The notes: a model not told the origin generated them from the letters alone. 64,000 bases of DNA from Pseudomonadota bacterium (GCA_023458595.1 JAEWYT010000057.1:1-64000), one strand, 5' to 3'. Positions 36,496 through 49,112 are shown, counted from the first letter of the stretch. A program made the numbers and translations.

Positions 36496-37596
36496 ATGGA
36501 TCGTCGTTCATTTCTGAAGAATGCCGGCATCGGCGGCGCGGCCGCCGCGACCGCCGCCGCCGCTTCGTTCCCCACCCCCGCACTGTCGCAGGGCAAGATG
36601 GAACTGAAGATGGTCACCACCTGGCCGAAGAACCTTCCGGGTCTCGGCACGGGCGCGCAACGGTTCGCCGACACAATCGGCGTGATGACCGATGGCCGGA
36701 TCACCGTGAAGCTCTTCGCCGGCGGCGAGCTGGTGCCGCCGTTCGAGTCGTTCGACGCGGTCTCCCAGGGCACGGCCGACATATACCACGGTGCCGAATA
36801 CTACTGGGTCGGCAAGCACAAGGCCTTCGCCTTCTTCGCCACCGTGCCGCTCGGCATGACCTGCCCCGAGATCAACGCCTGGATCCAGCACATGGGCGGG
36901 CAGGAGCTCTGGGACGAGCTTTCGGCCGGCTTCAACATCAAGCCGTTCCAGTGTGGCAACACCGGCGTGCAGATGGGCGGCTGGTTCGCCAAGGAGATTA
37001 ACTCCACGGAGGACCTGAAGGGCCTGAAGTTCCGCATGCCCGGTCTCGGCGGCGAGGTGCTGCGTCGCCTCGGCGTCAACGTCGTCAACCTGCCCGGCGG
37101 CGAAATCTTCCCGGCCCTGCAGTCGGGCGCGATCGACGGCACCGAGTGGGTGGGCCCCTGGAACGATCTCGCTTTCGGCTTCTATAAGGTCGTCAAGTAC
37201 TACTACTGGCCGGGCTTCCATGAGCCCGGGCCGACGCTGGGCATGGGCATCAACAAGGGCGTGTGGGACAAGCTCTCGGATTCCGACAAGGCGATCTTCG
37301 CCGCGGCGGCGCGTGCCGAGAACGACTACATGTACTCCGAGTTCCTGGCCAACAACGGCACCGCGCTCGACACCTTGGTCAACGAGCACGGCGTGATTCT
37401 GAAGGAGTTCTCGAACGAGGTGTTCGACGCCATCGGCGCGACGGCGGAAGAGGTCGTCGCGGAAGTCGGCGCCGAGGACGATCTCGGCAAGCGAATCTAC
37501 GAGAGCTACATGAAGTCCCGCAAGGCCGTCAGCGGCTGGGGCCGGATCTCCGAACAGGCCTATACGATCGCCAGAGAGCGCATACTCGGCTCGTAG
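36496..37596 (+). CDS. TRAP transporter substrate-binding protein, TakP-like (2-oxoacid type)
   Basis: The 366-residue protein begins with a Tat-type signal (DRRSFLKNAGIGG) and is a DctP-family binding protein. Segments LKFRMPGLGGEVLRRLGV (with the ligand-binding Arg) and DGTEWVGPWND closely match TakP of Rhodobacter sphaeroides, which binds pyruvate and other 2-oxoacids with sodium. It is the first gene of a TRAP operon with the two permeases below. ATG 36496 follows GGGAGG. The ligand assignment is homology-based. Confidence 0.88.
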   Translation: MDRRSFLKNAGIGGAAAATAAAASFPTPALSQGKMELKMVTTWPKNLPGLGTGAQRFADTIGVMTDGRITVKLFAGGELVPPFESFDAVSQGTADIYHGAEYYWVGKHKAFAFFATVPLGMTCPEINAWIQHMGGQELWDELSAGFNIKPFQCGNTGVQMGGWFAKEINSTEDLKGLKFRMPGLGGEVLRRLGVNVVNLPGGEIFPALQSGAIDGTEWVGPWNDLAFGFYKVVKYYYWPGFHEPGPTLGMGINKGVWDKLSDSDKAIFAAAARAENDYMYSEFLANNGTALDTLVNEHGVILKEFSNEVFDAIGATAEEVVAEVGAEDDLGKRIYESYMKSRKAVSGWGRISEQAYTIARERILGS

Positions 37597-37628
37597 CCGC
37601 AGTATAGCTTCGTGTAGTGCGGGGCGAT

Positions 37629-37652
37629 GCGGCGGGCACAATTGCCCGTCGC
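37629..37652 (+). other. Intercistronic hairpin after the TRAP binding protein gene
   Basis: GCGGCGGGCA-CAAT-TGCCCGTCGC forms a 10-bp stem with one mismatch, 33 nt after the stop. There is no T-run, so it more likely stabilises the upstream mRNA end and lowers downstream expression than terminates fully. Binding proteins are usually made in excess over permeases. Confidence 0.5.
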
Positions 37653-37724
37653 GTCGCTCCGGTCCTGCTTCCGACCGCGCCCGAACAACAGAAACGACAG
37701 GGGCCGTTGGAGCGAGGGGGGACA

Positions 37725-38255
37725 ATGCGCGGTGTCGCGAATTTCATCGATAGCCTGAACGAGCACATCGGGCGGACGGTCGCCTGGCTCACACTGCTGA
37801 TCGTTCTGGTTCAGTTCCTGGTCGTCGTCGGCCGCTACGTGTTCGGCGTCGGCTCGATCTGGGTGCAGGAACTGATCGTCTACATGTTCGGCTTCCTGTT
37901 CATGCTGGCGGCCGCCTATACGCTGCGCCACGACGGGCACGTGCGAGTGGACATCTTCTACCGCGAGGCCTCCCCGCGCGCGAAGGCGCTCGTCAACCTC
38001 TGCGGCTCGATCGTCTTCCTGATTCCCATCTGCCTCCTGATCCTCTGGGTCGCGTGGCCCTATGTGCTGCAGTCCTGGTCGGTCTGGGAAGGATCGCAGG
38101 AGACGAGCGGCGTTCCCGCCCGTTACCTGCAGAAGTCGGCGATCCTGGCGTTCAGCGTGCTGATGGCCCTGCAGGGGCTGTCCATGATCATTCATTCTAT
38201 TCTGGCGCTGCAGGGCGACGAGCGCGAGCTCGATGCCCTGAAGATCGGGGAATGA
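37725..38255 (+). CDS. TRAP transporter small permease (DctQ-like)
   Basis: The 176-residue membrane protein has four hydrophobic segments and family motifs VVVGRYVFGVGSIWVQEL and AAAYTLRHDGHVRVDIFY. It belongs to the TakP-like TRAP system. ATG 37725 is chosen over 37617 because GGGGGGA lies just upstream. The large permease gene follows after 4 bp. Confidence 0.9.
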   Translation: MRGVANFIDSLNEHIGRTVAWLTLLIVLVQFLVVVGRYVFGVGSIWVQELIVYMFGFLFMLAAAYTLRHDGHVRVDIFYREASPRAKALVNLCGSIVFLIPICLLILWVAWPYVLQSWSVWEGSQETSGVPARYLQKSAILAFSVLMALQGLSMIIHSILALQGDERELDALKIGE

Positions 38256-38259
38256 GGCA

Positions 38260-39845
<1,586 letters not shown>

Positions 39846-39846
<1 letters not shown>

Positions 39847-40622
39847 TGGCAATCTCGACTGCAAACGAACTCTTCGACGTGAAAGGCCGCACCGCGCTCG
39901 TCACCGGTGCTTCGAGCGGGCTCGGCTGGCGCTTCGCCGAGGTTCTCGCCGCGAACGGCGCGAATGTCGCGGTCGCCGCGCGTCGCCTTGACCGGCTGGA
40001 GGCGCTCAGGACGCAGATCGAGCAGCGCGGCGGCACGGTGCTGCCCGTGGCCGTTGACGTCACCGACGTCGGCTCGATCGCCCCGGCGTTCGACGCGGTC
40101 GAGCAGGCCTTCGGCCCGATCGACATCGTGGTCAACAACGCCGGCGTCGCCGCCGAGGCGACGGTCGCGGACATGAGTCCGGAGGAATGGCGCAAGGTGC
40201 TCGGCACCGATCTCGACGGCGTCTTCTACGTCGGCCAGGAGGCGGCCCGGCGGATGACCGCTTCGGGCAAGGGCGGCTCGATCGTCAACACCGCGTCGGC
40301 GATCGCCTTCAAGGTCTCCAAGACGCTCGGCGCCTATGCGGCCGCCAAGGCCGGCGTCGTGCAGCTCACCAAGGTGATGGCGCTCGAGCTCGCCGACGCC
40401 GGCATCCGCGTCAACGCGATCTGCCCCGGCTATATCGAGACGGAGCTGAACAGCGCGTATTTCGCGACCGAGGGCGGCAAGAAGATGATCCAGCGCCACG
40501 TGCCGATGAAGCGGCTCGGCGAGAGCCGCGAACTCGACGGCACGCTCCTGCTGCTCGCCTCGGACGCCGGGTCGTTCATCACCGGGACGTCCATTCTCGT
40601 CGACGGCGGCATCGCGCTCTAG
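39846..40622 (+). CDS. Short-chain dehydrogenase/reductase (SDR)
   Basis: The 258-residue oxidoreductase has the NAD(P)-binding TGASSGLG near residue 20, NNAG near 98 and the catalytic Tyr-x-x-x-Lys in YAAAKAG. Its start overlaps the end of the TRAP permease gene by one base, so it is translated with the transporter and may reduce or oxidise the imported 2-oxoacid or a derivative. The exact substrate is not evident. Confidence 0.9.
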
Positions 40623-40714
40623 CTGGTCGCTCCGGCCGGGCGCTCTGGCCGGCGACCGGAACCGTGAAGCGGGCGGCGACGTTTACTCGCTGTTCGCAGC
40701 GAGGAGACGCGATC

Positions 40715-40906
40715 ATGCCAGCCAGATCGAAGGCCCAGCAGATGGCCGCCGGCGCCGCTCTCGCGGCCAGGCGCGGCGAGAAGGCGGTGTCCAGCCTGAA
40801 GGGCGCGTCCAGGGGCATGTACGAGTCGATGTCCGAGAAGGAGCTCGAGGAGATGGCTTCGACGAAGCGCAAGGGCAAGCCGGGACACGTGCCGAAATCC
40901 GGTTGA
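40715..40906 (+). CDS. DUF3008 family small protein
   Basis: The 63-residue basic protein matches the DUF3008 family: PARSKAQQMAAGAALAARRG at the start, SLKGASRGMYESMSEKELEE in the middle and TKRKGKPGHVP at the end. Function is unknown; relatives are small, hydrophilic, probably stress-linked proteins. GAGGAG lies upstream of the ATG. It sits between the TRAP/SDR operon and an acyl-CoA dehydrogenase without tight coupling. Confidence 0.85.
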   Translation: MPARSKAQQMAAGAALAARRGEKAVSSLKGASRGMYESMSEKELEEMASTKRKGKPGHVPKSG

Positions 40907-40948
40907 TCGCGCCCGGGGCCTTGCCGGCGGAGCCGGGAGCGGCGATTG

Positions 40949-40967
40949 TCCCGTCGAAACGACGGGA
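40949..40967 (+). promoter_or_regulatory. Hairpin covering the ribosome site of the acyl-CoA dehydrogenase gene
   Basis: TCCCGTCG-AAA-CGACGGGA is a perfect 8-bp stem ending 6 nt before ATG 40974. The likely Shine-Dalgarno GGGAG (40964-40968) lies in its 3' arm, so folding would hide it. This suggests translational control, but no ligand or protein is implied by sequence. Confidence 0.5.
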
Positions 40968-40973
40968 GCGCCC

Positions 40974-42182
<1,209 letters not shown>

Positions 42183-42250
42183 AGTTCACGCATTGGCGGC
42201 GCGTTCGCGACCGCCTCAGCAACAGACGGAAAAACGACCGGAAGGCGACC

Positions 42251-43297
42251 ATGTCCCCGACACGCGGTTTCCACATGCCCGCCGAATGGACGGCCCACCG
42301 GCGCACCTGGATGGCGTGGCCGGACGCCGAATACGTCCTCGACGGAACCGACGGTGCGGAGGGCGCCTACAAAGCCTGGGCGGGGGTGGCGAACGCGATC
42401 GCCGCCTTCGAGCCGGTCTTGATGGTGGTGCCATGCGGGAGCAAGGCACAGGCGCTCTCCTATCTCGCACCCGGCGTCGAGGTCGTCGAGCACGAAATCG
42501 CCGATTCGTGGATGCGTGACTTCGGGCCGACCTTCCTGCTCGGGCCTGACGGCAAGCTCGGGGCTGTCGACTGGACGTTCAACGGTTGGGGAGGCCGCTG
42601 GCATCCCACCAACCCTGCCGACGCACTGATCGGCCGCTTCGTCACCGAGAAGGCGGGTGCGGAGCGGTTCGCCTCCAAGCTCGTCAACGAGGGCGGTGCG
42701 ATCCATGTCGACGGCGAAGGGACGGTGATGCTGACCGAATCGGTGCAGCTCAACCCGAACCGCAATCCGAACTGGACCAAGTCGGAGGTCGAGGCAGAGA
42801 TCCACACCATGCTCGGCACGAAGAAGGCGATCTGGCTGAAACAGGGACTCGAGTCCGACCGCGACGACGAGGAGACAGGTACCGACGGGCATGTCGACAC
42901 GCTCGCCTGCTTCCTCAAGCCCGGCCTCGTGCTCGCCCACCGCCAGCCCGATCCGGCGCACCCGGACTACGACACTTCGCGGGAGAATATCGCCACGCTG
43001 AAGGCTTCCAAGGACGCGGCGGGCCGCATGCTCGAGGTGATCGAGGTCGATGCGCCGGCGCAGCAGTTCCATCGGGACGGCAACCCGCTGTCGCTCAGCT
43101 ACGTGAACTTCTCCTTCGTCAACGGCGGTGTCGTGCTTTGCGGCTTCGACGATCCGAGGGACGAAGAGGTGCTCGAACTGTTCCGCCGGCTGTTCAACAA
43201 CCGGCGGGTCGTGCAAGTGCCGGCCACGCGCATCTTCGAGGGTGGAGGCGGCATACACTGCATCACCCAGCAGGAACCGCTGGCCCAATCGGCATGA
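42251..43297 (+). CDS. aguA: Agmatine deiminase
   Basis: The 348-residue enzyme hydrolyses agmatine to N-carbamoylputrescine and ammonia. Signature segments are DSWMRDFGPTFL, NEGGAIHVDG and TDGHVDTLACF, and the nucleophile is Cys337 in GGGGIHCITQQEP near the end. It is the first gene of a three-gene unit with an MFS carrier and the next enzyme of the pathway, and its stop overlaps the carrier's start (ATGA). Confidence 0.93.
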   Translation: MSPTRGFHMPAEWTAHRRTWMAWPDAEYVLDGTDGAEGAYKAWAGVANAIAAFEPVLMVVPCGSKAQALSYLAPGVEVVEHEIADSWMRDFGPTFLLGPDGKLGAVDWTFNGWGGRWHPTNPADALIGRFVTEKAGAERFASKLVNEGGAIHVDGEGTVMLTESVQLNPNRNPNWTKSEVEAEIHTMLGTKKAIWLKQGLESDRDDEETGTDGHVDTLACFLKPGLVLAHRQPDPAHPDYDTSRENIATLKASKDAAGRMLEVIEVDAPAQQFHRDGNPLSLSYVNFSFVNGGVVLCGFDDPRDEEVLELFRRLFNNRRVVQVPATRIFEGGGGIHCITQQEPLAQSA

Positions 43298-44484
43298 CAC
43301 CGGGCGGCATGAGCCAGGCGACGCGCCTGCTGCTCGCCGGCCTTCTGGCCATGGCGCTCGTGATGGGGGTCGGGCGGTTCTTCTACACGCCGATGCTGCC
43401 CCTGATGCAGCGCGACTACGGCTTCGACGCGGCCATCGCCGGCTATGTCGCCTCGGCCAATTTCGCCGGATATCTGGCGGGCTCCATCATGGCATCTTTC
43501 GTCCGGCCCGGCTCCACGCGTTTGTGGATATTCCGGATCAGCGTGCTCGCGAGCATCGCCACCACCGCGGCGATGGGACTGACCGACAGCGTCACGGCCT
43601 GGATGGTGCTGCGGCTTATCTCGGGCCTTGCAAGCGCGCTGGCGATGATCGTCGCCGCGACCGTCGTCGCCGAGGCGCTTCATCAGGCAGGCGAGCCGGG
43701 CAGGCTCGCCTGGGTCTTCACCGGCGTCGGCGCCGGGATCGCGCTGTCGGGCGTTCTGGCGCAGATCGCCGGCCATGCGCTGCCGTCGGCGTACATGTGG
43801 TTCCTCGCGGCGGGCCTGTGCGTTCTGATGGCGCCGTTCATCTTCGCGGAGATGTACGACCGCCAGCTCGAGGCGCGCCCGCACAAGGCCGCGCACAAAG
43901 CCCGCCAGCCGCGTCCGCTGCCGTTCGCCGCGCTGCTGGTCAACTACACCTGCGAGGGGCTTGGGTACTCCGTATTCGCGACCTTTATCGTGGCGATCGT
44001 CAAGGGGAGGCCGGGCATGGAGGCCTTCGCCGACTGGGTCTGGGTGATCGCCGGCATCGGCGGCGCGTTCAGCGCGGTCCTATGGGCGGCGGTGGCCGGG
44101 CGCATCGGCTACGCGAGCGCGCTGGTCGCCGCCTATGTCGTGCAGATCGTCTCGGTCGCGGCGCCGGCGCTCAGCGGCAACGGCTTCGTCGCGCTCGCCG
44201 CAGCGGCGATGTTCGGCGGAACGCTGATGGGTATAACGATACTGACGCTCGCCGTCGGCAGACAGAGTGTCGACGGACGCGGCATCGCGATCCTGACGGC
44301 GGGGTTCGGTCTCGGCCAGATGATCGGTCCGGCGGTCGCCGGGCACTTCGTATCGGCCGGGATCGGCTATTCTCAGGCGCTGATCGGCTCGGCCGTCGTG
44401 CTCGTCGTCGGGACCGTCGTGCTCGTCGTCGCCGTCGCCCGGCGCGGCATGGGGCTTGCGCAAGGAGCCGGCTCCGCGTCATGA
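43294..44484 (+). CDS. MFS transporter, YbfB/YjiJ family
   Basis: The 396-residue protein has about twelve hydrophobic helices and a GVGRFFYTPMLPLMQ start that matches the YbfB/YjiJ family of major-facilitator carriers. It lies between agmatine deiminase and N-carbamoylputrescine amidase with an ATGA overlap, so it probably moves agmatine, putrescine or a related amine. Direction and substrate are inference. An alternative start is M6 at 43309. Confidence 0.87.
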   Translation: MTPGGMSQATRLLLAGLLAMALVMGVGRFFYTPMLPLMQRDYGFDAAIAGYVASANFAGYLAGSIMASFVRPGSTRLWIFRISVLASIATTAAMGLTDSVTAWMVLRLISGLASALAMIVAATVVAEALHQAGEPGRLAWVFTGVGAGIALSGVLAQIAGHALPSAYMWFLAAGLCVLMAPFIFAEMYDRQLEARPHKAAHKARQPRPLPFAALLVNYTCEGLGYSVFATFIVAIVKGRPGMEAFADWVWVIAGIGGAFSAVLWAAVAGRIGYASALVAAYVVQIVSVAAPALSGNGFVALAAAAMFGGTLMGITILTLAVGRQSVDGRGIAILTAGFGLGQMIGPAVAGHFVSAGIGYSQALIGSAVVLVVGTVVLVVAVARRGMGLAQGAGSAS

Positions 44485-44515
44485 AACGATGCCGGACCGC
44501 AGGAAGGGGACGTAC

Positions 44516-45394
44516 ATGAGGCAAGTCACCGTCGCCGCCACGCAGATGGCCTGCACGGACGTGGTGGACGAGAACGTCGCCCGGGCGGAGGAGATGATCC
44601 GCGAGGCTGCAGGCAAGGGCGCGAACGTCATCCTGATCCAGGAGCTGTTCGAAGGGCTCTATTTCTGCCAGGACGAGCTGCCCGAGCATTTCGGCCGCGC
44701 GCGGCCGGCGGAGGGCCATTCGACGATCCGCCGCTTTCAGGAACTCGCAGACGAGCTCGACGTGGTGCTGCCGGTCAGCTTCTTCGAGAAGGCCAACAAC
44801 GCCCACTATAACTCGCTTGCGATCGTCGACGCCGGCGGCGCGGTCCTGGGGCTCTATCGCAAAACGCACATTCCGCAGGGTCCGGGCTACGAGGAGAAGT
44901 ACTATTTCAATCCGGGCGATACCGGTTTCCGGGTCTGGGACACGAAGTACGGCCGTATCGGGGCGGGCATCTGCTGGGACCAGTGGTTTCCCGAAGCGGC
45001 GCGCTCGATGGCGCTGATGGGCGCGGAAATCCTGTTCTATCCGACCGCGATCGGGTCGGAGCCGATCGACCCCGACTGGGATTCGATGCCGCACTGGCAG
45101 ACCGTGATGCGCGGGCACGCCGGCGCCAATCTGATGCCGCTCGTCGCTTCCAACCGGATCGGCACGGAAGCGGGGAAACGCGGGACCTCCATGACTTTCT
45201 ACGGCTCCTCCTTCATCGCCGACTGGATGGGACAGAAGGTCGCCGAGGCGGACCGTTCGAACCAGACGGTGCTTACCGCCTCCTTCGACCTCGACGACAT
45301 CGCCGGAAAGCGCGCGGCCTGGGGCATTTTCCGCGACCGGCGGCCGGACATGTACGCGCCGCTCCTGACGTTGGACGGCGATCCGGGCGAATAG
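44516..45394 (+). CDS. aguB: N-carbamoylputrescine amidase
   Basis: The 292-residue nitrilase-superfamily enzyme completes the conversion of N-carbamoylputrescine to putrescine. The Glu-Lys-Cys triad lies in LIQELFEG, YRKTHIPQGPGY and AGICWDQWFPE. ATG 44516 follows AGGAAGGGGA; the frame extends upstream to 44456 without a good site. With aguA it forms the agmatine route to putrescine. Confidence 0.93.
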   Translation: MRQVTVAATQMACTDVVDENVARAEEMIREAAGKGANVILIQELFEGLYFCQDELPEHFGRARPAEGHSTIRRFQELADELDVVLPVSFFEKANNAHYNSLAIVDAGGAVLGLYRKTHIPQGPGYEEKYYFNPGDTGFRVWDTKYGRIGAGICWDQWFPEAARSMALMGAEILFYPTAIGSEPIDPDWDSMPHWQTVMRGHAGANLMPLVASNRIGTEAGKRGTSMTFYGSSFIADWMGQKVAEADRSNQTVLTASFDLDDIAGKRAAWGIFRDRRPDMYAPLLTLDGDPGE

Positions 45395-45499
45395 CGACAG
45401 GTGGAGGCGCCAGCGTTTCGGTCGCCTTTCCATTCGCCACTCGCCATTTCGCCACGCGCCGGACTATCCTGAGCGAACGGCCCGCAAGTCGGCGACCTC

Positions 45500-45527
45500 T
45501 TGTACGGCAGTAGTACTGACCTATCAT
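45500..45527 (+). promoter_or_regulatory. Candidate promoter of the ferredoxin oxidoreductase gene
   Basis: TTGTAC (45500-45505) and TATCAT (45522-45527) are separated by 16 nt, about 58 bp before the ATG at 45585. Prediction by eye only. Confidence 0.4.
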
Positions 45528-45584
45528 GGGGTGTATACGTTGAGCCCGACCCCCGACCAACGGGGCGGCAAGAGGAAGCGCCAG

Positions 45585-48500
45585 ATGCCGCTCAAATCCG
45601 TCACACTCGACGACAAGTACGATCTGTCGAAGGACCAGGTCTTCGTCTCCGGAACGCAAGCCGTGCTCAGGCTCTGCCTGATGCAGAAAGAGCGCGATCG
45701 GCGCGAAGGCTTCAACACCGGCGGCTACGTGACCGGCTATCGCGGCTCGCCGCTCGGCGGGCTCGACCAGACGTTCGGCCGGGCGAAGAAAGTGCTCCAG
45801 GCATCTGACGTCGTGTTCCAGCCGGGCCTCAACGAGGACCTCGCCGCGACGGCTCTGTGGGGCGCGCAGCAGGCGGAGCTTCGCGGCGTCGGCCGTTTCG
45901 ATGGCGTGTTCGGCATCTGGTACGGCAAGGGTCCCGGCGTGGACCGCAGCGGGGACGTGTTCCGCCATGCGAACTTCGCCGGCTCCTCGCCGAGAGGCGG
46001 GGTCATCGCGCTGATGGGCGACGACCATACCTGCGAATCGTCGACGACGGCGCACCAGTCGGAATTCGCCTTCGTCGACGCGATGATCCCGATCCTGAGC
46101 CCGGCGGGCGTGCAGGAGATCCTCGACTACGGCCTGCACGGCTGGGCGCTGTCGCGCTATGCCGGGACGTGGTGCGGCATCAAGTGCGTCAAGGACACGA
46201 TCGAGTCCACGGCGATCGTCGACGGCCGCGTCGACCGGGTCGAGATCAAGATTCCGACCGATTTCCAGATGCCGCCGGACGGCCTCAACATCCGCGTCGG
46301 CGACCACCCGATCCTGCAGGAAGCCCGCCTGCACGACTTCAAGCGCTATGCGATCCTCGCCTATCTCAGGGCCAACAAGCTCGACAGGATCGTGATGCAG
46401 GGCGGCAAGGCGCCGAAGATCGGCATCGCCACCGTCGGAAAGAGCTATCTCGACGTGCGCCAGGCGCTGGAAGACCTCGGCATCGACGAGGTGAAAGCCG
46501 CTAAGCTCGGTATCCGGCTCTTCAAGATCGCCTGTCCGTGGCCGCTCGAGCCCGAAGGCGTCAAGCAGTTCGCCGAGGGCCTCGACCTCGTCATCGTGGT
46601 CGAAGAGAAGCGCTCGCTGATCGAGACGCAGATCAAGGAGCAGCTCTACGGCACGAAAAACGCTCCCGTGGTGATCGGCAAGCACGACGAGAACGGCGCC
46701 TGGCTGTTCCCGTCGAAGGGTGCCCTCGATCCGAACGACATCGCGATCGCGATCGGCGAGCGCGTGCTCGCCGGCGGCAAGGACGACGAGGTCGCCGCCA
46801 GGCTCAAGGAGGTGAAAGCGTTCCAGAAGGTGCTGGCCGACACCAGCGACGTCGCCTCGCGCACGCCCTATTTCTGCGCCGGCTGCCCGCACAACACGTC
46901 GACCGTGGTGCCCGAGGGCAGCCACGCCTATGCCGGCATCGGCTGCCACTTCATGGCGCAGTGGATGGGCCGCCACACCGAAGGCTTCACCCAGATGGGC
47001 GGGGAGGGCGCGAACTGGATCGGCGAGGCGCCGTTCTCCAAACGCGGCCATGTGTTCCAGAATCTCGGCGACGGAACCTATAATCATTCCGGATACTTGG
47101 CGTTGCGCGCGGCTGCCGCGTCCGGCGTCAACGTCACCTACAAGATCCTGTTCAACGACGCCGTCGCCATGACGGGCGGCCAGCGTCACGAGGGCGGGCT
47201 GACGGTTCCGCAGATCGCCGCGCAGGTCGCGGCGGAGGGCGCGAGACAAGTCGTCATCGTCACCGACGAGCCGGACAAGTATCCGACCGGGACCGAGTTC
47301 CCGGCCGGCGTCACGATCCATCACCGCTCGGAACTCGACGACGTCCAGCGGACCTTGCGCGAGGTCCCGGGCCTGACCGTCCTGATCTACGACCAGACCT
47401 GCGCGGCGGAGAAGCGGCGGCGGCGGAAACGCGGGCAGTTCCCCGATCCGCAGAAGCGCATCTTCATCAACGAGCTCGTCTGCGAGGGCTGCGGCGACTG
47501 CGGCGTGCAGTCGAACTGCGTCGCGATCCAGCCGGTCGAGACCGAATTCGGGCGCAAGCGGCAGATCGACCAGTCGAGCTGCAACAAGGACTATTCCTGC
47601 CTGAAGGGCTTCTGCCCGAGCTTCGTCACCGTCGAGGGCGGCCGGCTGAAGAAGGGCAAGCGCGAGACGGCGGGCGGAACCGGCTTCCCGGATTTTCCCG
47701 CACCCGAGCTGCCGAAGATCGACGGCACCTACGATGTGGTGGTGACCGGCGTCGGCGGTACCGGCGTCGTGACGATCGGCGCGCTGATCGGCATGGCCGC
47801 GCATCTGGAAGGCAAGTTCTGCGGCATCATCGACATGGCCGGCCTCGCCCAGAAAGGCGGCTCGGTGCTGACGCACCTGAAGATCGCCGAGACCGCGGAC
47901 GAGATCAGCGCGATCAGGGTTTCGGCGGGCGCTGCGGAGCTGGTGCTCGGCTGCGACATCGTGGTGGCCGGGACGAAGAAGGTGCTCGCCTCCATGCGGC
48001 CGGGCCAGACCGAGGTGATCGTCAACACGCATGCCGCCTATCCGGGCGATCTCACCCGCAACGCCGACTTCAGCCTGCCGATCGAGCGGCTGAAGCGGGC
48101 GATCCGCGGGCAGGCCGGGCAGGGTCGCGTGCGCACGGTCGACGCGACGGGACTCGCGACGGCGCTCCTCGGCGACTCGATCCTCGGCAACATCTTCATG
48201 CTCGGCTACGCTTTCCAGCTCGGCCAGCTGCCGCTGTCGGCGGAAGCCATGGAGAAGGCGATCGAGCTCAACGGCGTATCCGTCGCCGACAACATCGCCG
48301 CGTTCCGCTGGGGCCGCTGGGCGGCGATGGACCCGGCGGCCGTCGAGAAGTTCGCCGAGCCGGCCCGAGGCTCCGATCCGGTGCACGAGATTGCGACCAA
48401 TCTCGACGAGATCATCGACCGGCGCGTCGCGTTCCTGACGGGCTACCAGAACGCGACCTATGCGGAGCGCTACCGCGCCCGGGTCGAACGCGCGCGCGCG

Positions 48501-49061
48501 GCCGAGCAGGCGGCAAAACCCGGCGAGACGGCGCTGACCGAGGCGGTGGCGCGCTACCTCTTCAAGCTGATGGCCTACAAGGACGAATACGAGGTCGCCC
48601 GGCTCTATACCGACGGTACCTTTGCGAAGGCGATCGCACGGACCTTCGAGGGCGATTACAGGCTGAAGTTCCATCTCGCCCCCCCGCTCCTCAACAAGCC
48701 GGACCCGGCGACGGGCCGGCCGGCGAAGAGCGTCTACGGGCCGTGGATGATGACGGGCTTCCGCGTGCTCGCCGGCCTGAAGGGCCTGCGTGGCACGACC
48801 TTCGACATATTCGGCTACTCGCAGGAGCGGCGCGCGGAGCGGCAGCTCGCCGCCGACTACGAGGCGCTGCTCGACGAGGTCGTCGCCAAGCTCGACGCCG
48901 GCCGGCACACGACCGCGCTCGCGCTCGTCTCGGTCCCGGAGAAGATCCGCGGCTACGGGCCGGTCAAGGAACGCAACCTCGACGTCGCCAGAGCCGAGTG
49001 GGCGGCGCTGCTCGACGCCTTCCGCTCCGGCGCCGCGCCGGCGCGTCAGGCCGCGGAGTAG
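45585..49061 (+). CDS. Indolepyruvate ferredoxin oxidoreductase family protein (fused alpha-beta)
   Basis: The 1158-residue protein is a single-chain fusion of the 2-oxoacid:ferredoxin oxidoreductase domains. It would convert an aryl or branched 2-oxoacid to acyl-CoA with ferredoxin reduction. The order is an N-terminal pyrimidine-binding domain (YRGSPLGGLDQTFG), a TPP-binding domain (GGEGANWIGEAP, about residue 480), a cysteine-rich stretch near residues 635-690 (CEGCGDCGVQSNC, DYSCLKGFCPSF), then the gamma domain (VTGVGGTGVVTIGALI). ATG 45585 is chosen over 45531 because AGAGGAAG precedes it. Confidence 0.9.
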   Translation: MPLKSVTLDDKYDLSKDQVFVSGTQAVLRLCLMQKERDRREGFNTGGYVTGYRGSPLGGLDQTFGRAKKVLQASDVVFQPGLNEDLAATALWGAQQAELRGVGRFDGVFGIWYGKGPGVDRSGDVFRHANFAGSSPRGGVIALMGDDHTCESSTTAHQSEFAFVDAMIPILSPAGVQEILDYGLHGWALSRYAGTWCGIKCVKDTIESTAIVDGRVDRVEIKIPTDFQMPPDGLNIRVGDHPILQEARLHDFKRYAILAYLRANKLDRIVMQGGKAPKIGIATVGKSYLDVRQALEDLGIDEVKAAKLGIRLFKIACPWPLEPEGVKQFAEGLDLVIVVEEKRSLIETQIKEQLYGTKNAPVVIGKHDENGAWLFPSKGALDPNDIAIAIGERVLAGGKDDEVAARLKEVKAFQKVLADTSDVASRTPYFCAGCPHNTSTVVPEGSHAYAGIGCHFMAQWMGRHTEGFTQMGGEGANWIGEAPFSKRGHVFQNLGDGTYNHSGYLALRAAAASGVNVTYKILFNDAVAMTGGQRHEGGLTVPQIAAQVAAEGARQVVIVTDEPDKYPTGTEFPAGVTIHHRSELDDVQRTLREVPGLTVLIYDQTCAAEKRRRRKRGQFPDPQKRIFINELVCEGCGDCGVQSNCVAIQPVETEFGRKRQIDQSSCNKDYSCLKGFCPSFVTVEGGRLKKGKRETAGGTGFPDFPAPELPKIDGTYDVVVTGVGGTGVVTIGALIGMAAHLEGKFCGIIDMAGLAQKGGSVLTHLKIAETADEISAIRVSAGAAELVLGCDIVVAGTKKVLASMRPGQTEVIVNTHAAYPGDLTRNADFSLPIERLKRAIRGQAGQGRVRTVDATGLATALLGDSILGNIFMLGYAFQLGQLPLSAEAMEKAIELNGVSVADNIAAFRWGRWAAMDPAAVEKFAEPARGSDPVHEIATNLDEIIDRRVAFLTGYQNATYAERYRARVERARAAEQAAKPGETALTEAVARYLFKLMAYKDEYEVARLYTDGTFAKAIARTFEGDYRLKFHLAPPLLNKPDPATGRPAKSVYGPWMMTGFRVLAGLKGLRGTTFDIFGYSQERRAERQLAADYEALLDEVVAKLDAGRHTTALALVSVPEKIRGYGPVKERNLDVARAEWAALLDAFRSGAAPARQAAE

Positions 49062-49112
49062 CCTTCGGAGACAAGCCGCCCGCGGCGGTCGTCCGGAACG
49101 CCGTCTCTCCAT

